NCBI RefSeq assembly: GCF_001640805.2
Contig: NC_066856.1
Location: 2,923,937 to 2,987,936, forward strand
DNA: 64,000 nt
Reading direction: 5' to 3'
From: Lates calcarifer
Taxonomy: Eukaryota; Chordata; Actinopteri; Centropomidae
Shown: positions 60,931 through 64,000 of the stretch, one piece after another
How positions within the stretch are numbered: position 1 is the stretch's first letter
Layout of the letters: every line of letters starts with the position of its first letter
Notes under the pieces: generated by a model
The model's database searches: none
Told to the model about the DNA's origin: nothing
The model's input: only the letters and a program-made list of their open reading frames with translations
Translations under genes and position numbers: made by a program

Positions 60931-63900
60931 CAAACAAAACGGAGAGCGAGTTGGGTCAAAAATCACTAAACTCAAACATTGAAATGTAAAAATGAAATCC
61001 GTACGCTTCACAGAGCGGAGGGAATTCTGTGATTCACGGGGAGTGGATGAGCCACAGTAAAAGTATAATCCTATACAGAAGTGTTGCCTTTACTATCTTG
61101 TTCAGTATTATACATCTTTGGAAATTAATTTCAAATATTCAATAATTTTATACAGTATTTGCAGTGAAATGCAAGGTGGAATTTTCTTCAGGCTGAGCTA
61201 AAAGAGTACAAGGCAATAAAGAATAATTATTAGATCTGCACTGTCAGCAATTGCAATCTACCTGTATGAAGTCTAACTTTGGATATAGTGTTGTGACTTT
61301 CATGGTTAGAGACTCTAAAATGCAAAGTCAAATGTTGTCATAATAATAAAAATCCCTGTATGCCTTCCTTTTAGAGTGTCCACATGACCGCATATTTGAG
61401 AGCCTATTTCCTCTCTCACTGCTGGTTTGGCACTGTCCTGCAGACAAACATTGGGTAGTGAAAACAGTCTATTTGGGTGGATACTCTCTGTTTAGACACA
61501 GCAAATGAGTTCACTCAGTTCAAAGTTAATAAACCTAACATCAATCAATACAGGTATGCTATGTTAACATGAAGAAGCTAAGGGGTTTAACAATCTTTTT
61601 GAGTGGAAAAACCAGTGATACATCATTTTATTTTTTAATGTGAAAATAAGCGATAACCCTCTTCTCTCTGTCACATGTTATAGCACAATCTTTTCTTTCC
61701 ATGACAAAAGCAATGCTCAAGAAAATCCTACACTGGACTCTTTCTATTGTGCACACTGAAACCACGCTCACTCAAGAGTGATATGAGACAGAAACACAAA
61801 CATAATATCACACCCCACAGTGGGTGGCATGTATGAGTTCAAGCATACTCCCAGATATAGGAGCCAGATGTATTTTTATCCAATGTGATAAAACTCCCTC
61901 CCTCTTAAAGAACAAATGTGTGTCCTTATTGTATGGCAGCTGCCCACCTATGATGTCCTAAGGCTAACTGAGAGGAGAAGTATCTCATGGCCAGTGAAAC
62001 CACTGATTTTCTCTGATACTTGACTTGCTTGGCACACTGTTTGTCAAGAGCGCCAATGGTGCAGAGACCTATCCCTTTCAGCCTGGCGTGCATGGCGGCA
62101 CAGCAGGTGGAACTACTTTATCTCCTAAACCGTTTGGGTAAGTTGGACTGAGCTCGCATGTAAATCAATCACCAGAGATCCCCGGAGGAGAGCAGTAGTA
62201 GCTCATCTCTTGTATCAAGAGAGATCATTCTGGATGTTGTTGTTGTTAGAGGACTGGATTTACGAGTTTGCCTCCCCCTCCAGGTATTTTATTTGGAACA
62301 AGGGGAAAGCTGTCTAAATTAAGAAGCACTGAGAATCTGCAACGGGGTGCTGGAGCTGGTGGGGCTGAAGGCAAAGGAGCTCAGACGTACCAGTGAACAG
62401 ACAGGAGCTGACGTTAAGCATGTGCATCTGTGTGTGTCTGAGATTGCCTGTCTGAGGCACTGAGGAGAAAAAAGGAAGTGAAGAAGGATTGAAGACTAAA
62501 AGAAAAAAGGGAAGAAAAACAGGATAAACGATGGTCTTAATATATCTAACCCAGGGTCTCATTAGCGAGTCTAATTGCTGTTTGTTAAAAGGGATTAAAT
62601 GAAACCCTCTACCCAGCCTGGGTCTTTTACAAAGTAAAACAAATATGCTCTGAGCTCAGAAGCACCTGCTCACTAGATGTTCTTTGAATAAAACTTAATA
62701 CAGCATAATAAACACAACCTCTCTCCATGTTATTTCTCCAGTGCATGAGTTCAGCCACTGATTGAACTGCATGGAAACAGTCTGATGACACACACAGAGA
62801 GGCACTGCGGCCAAGCCTCTTTACACATGGACATCGTGATTGCATCCGTTCACAGTGTGTCCAACCTGCACAACACTCCATTAACACTCAGATTAAACAT
62901 ACACAAAGGTTGTGCGTGAGTAACAAGAGTGATGATGAGGAGGTGCACAGACTACTGTTCCTGCTCCTGGTTTGGAGAGAGCTGGAGAGCGTGTCTCCTG
63001 TATTTTTTTTTTTTTTTTTTCAGGCACGGTTCGTCGTCCAAAGAGCTCTGATGTTTTTACAGGCTTCGTGTCAAATCCAGTTCAGTGCGGTTAAAGCAGG
63101 AAAGGAAAGGGGGTGACACTGGTCATTGTAATGAGCACCTGCGAGATGTGTCGCACTAATCCATGTGAGGTTCTAAAATAGAAAACAGTAAAAGTGAGTC
63201 TAACAAGAGGCTGTGACCACATCCCCTGGTTGTAAAAAGCTACAGGATCCTGTCTGTCCTTTCCCATAATCCTCTGTGTTTTTAGGCACAGAGCAGAATG
63301 GGCAAGTGCTTTTAAACAGGATTGAGCATGGCTGACTTATGATGGACAAGAAGCTTGAAGATCTGTCATATAACTTTGTTCCAAGGAGCAGTTTATGAAA
63401 CACATATGGTACTCTGCAGTGTGCTGTGGGTCACTATCAGTAAGATCATCTTAGTTTTTCCTTTTTTTAATCTGACAGACAATGATGACATCATTGAGTT
63501 GTTATGAGTAATTGCCCCTTGTTTATTGACTGTTTAAACAGGCACCAGTACAAGAAGCCATTGGAAAAATGTGTTGGGTCCTGTTCACATTGAAAAAGAG
63601 CAATAACAGAGGCAAAAACAGCAGTGTCAAAGAAAACTGAGCATAATTATTCCTCTAACACACAAGGCCTGAAGATCAGCTCTGCATTACCCATCAACAT
63701 AATAGTGATTTCACACATGAAAATCAAATCAAGAAACTGACATGTTTTGCCAGTAGTGTGTGTCAAACGTTTGGTGCATAATGTTCACTAGATGAAAATT
63801 AATCAAAATCAGTTCTAAATGAGTCTCAGCAAACAAAACCTGATACTGCTGAGAATTTTTTTGCAACAATATCATTGCTTGAGCTTCTTATGGACATAAA

Positions 63901-64000
63901 CCTGCAATTGTGGTTTTCAAATACTGTGTACAGTATGTATTTCAAGTGGCAATCGCTTAGTGCCAGTGCTTTCTTTGGAGTGGATGGACGCTTGTCAAAT
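60931..64000. other. Region upstream of odad2 with no recognised gene
   Basis: No supportable exon on either strand. In human the next gene is MPP7; I looked for its conserved C-terminal coding motif on the minus strand and did not see it. A T run of about 20 bases lies at 63001-63020. Confidence 0.6.
63001..63020. repeat. T run
   Basis: Homopolymer T tract in the region upstream of odad2. Confidence 0.85.

Noticed and set aside
60931..64000. Neighbouring gene mpp7 expected from human synteny
   Set aside because: No conserved MPP7 C-terminal coding motif was seen. The region contains only short, featureless open frames.

Overview
This is ordinary vertebrate nuclear DNA. It almost certainly comes from a ray-finned (teleost, probably percomorph-like) fish. 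The reasons are two recognisable multi-exon genes with GT-AG introns, compact intron sizes, many CA/TG and GA microsatellites, and several interspersed repeats of types I know from teleost genomes. The exact species cannot be read from the sequence. There is no bacterial, phage, CRISPR or operon-like content, and I see no new gene system.

Both genes lie on the minus strand, in the order known for the vertebrate MKX-ARMC4 neighbourhood (human 10p12). (1) The 5' part of mkx (Mohawk, a TALE homeobox transcription factor) occupies about 2935-10700. It has a probable untranslated first exon near 10492, the first coding exon at 8889-9064, and two exons (6308-6467 and 2935-3088) carrying the whole homeodomain. 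The 3' exons lie off the left edge. (2) The complete odad2 gene (formerly armc4, outer dynein arm docking complex subunit 2, a motile-cilium protein) occupies about 23454-60850. It has one untranslated exon and 20 coding exons, which I placed by splice sites, reading phase and the remembered human protein. All exon phases chain correctly to a predicted 1063-residue protein (human about 1044), apart from one extra base.

That extra base is the main observation. Coding exon 41735-41969 is 235 nt where 234 nt is required. A one-base excess at about 41929-41930 shifts the frame and gives a stop at 41832-41834. The rest of the gene is intact, so this is either a sequence or assembly error or a recent null allele. 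A second splice curiosity is a GC-AG intron (35843-35941) next to a 62-nt exon.

The 12-13 kb between the genes (about 10750-23190) has no supportable gene. It holds repeats and may contain mkx regulatory DNA. The 3 kb to the right of odad2 has no recognised gene. Repeats include a hAT-like MITE with perfect 13-bp ends inside a locally duplicated block of about 0.42 kb, an inverted pair of a teleost repeat in the intergenic region, three copies of another teleost repeat in odad2 introns and one tRNA-derived SINE-like element. The two genes have unrelated roles (tendon and muscle transcription versus axonemal dynein docking). Their adjacency is conserved synteny, not a shared pathway.
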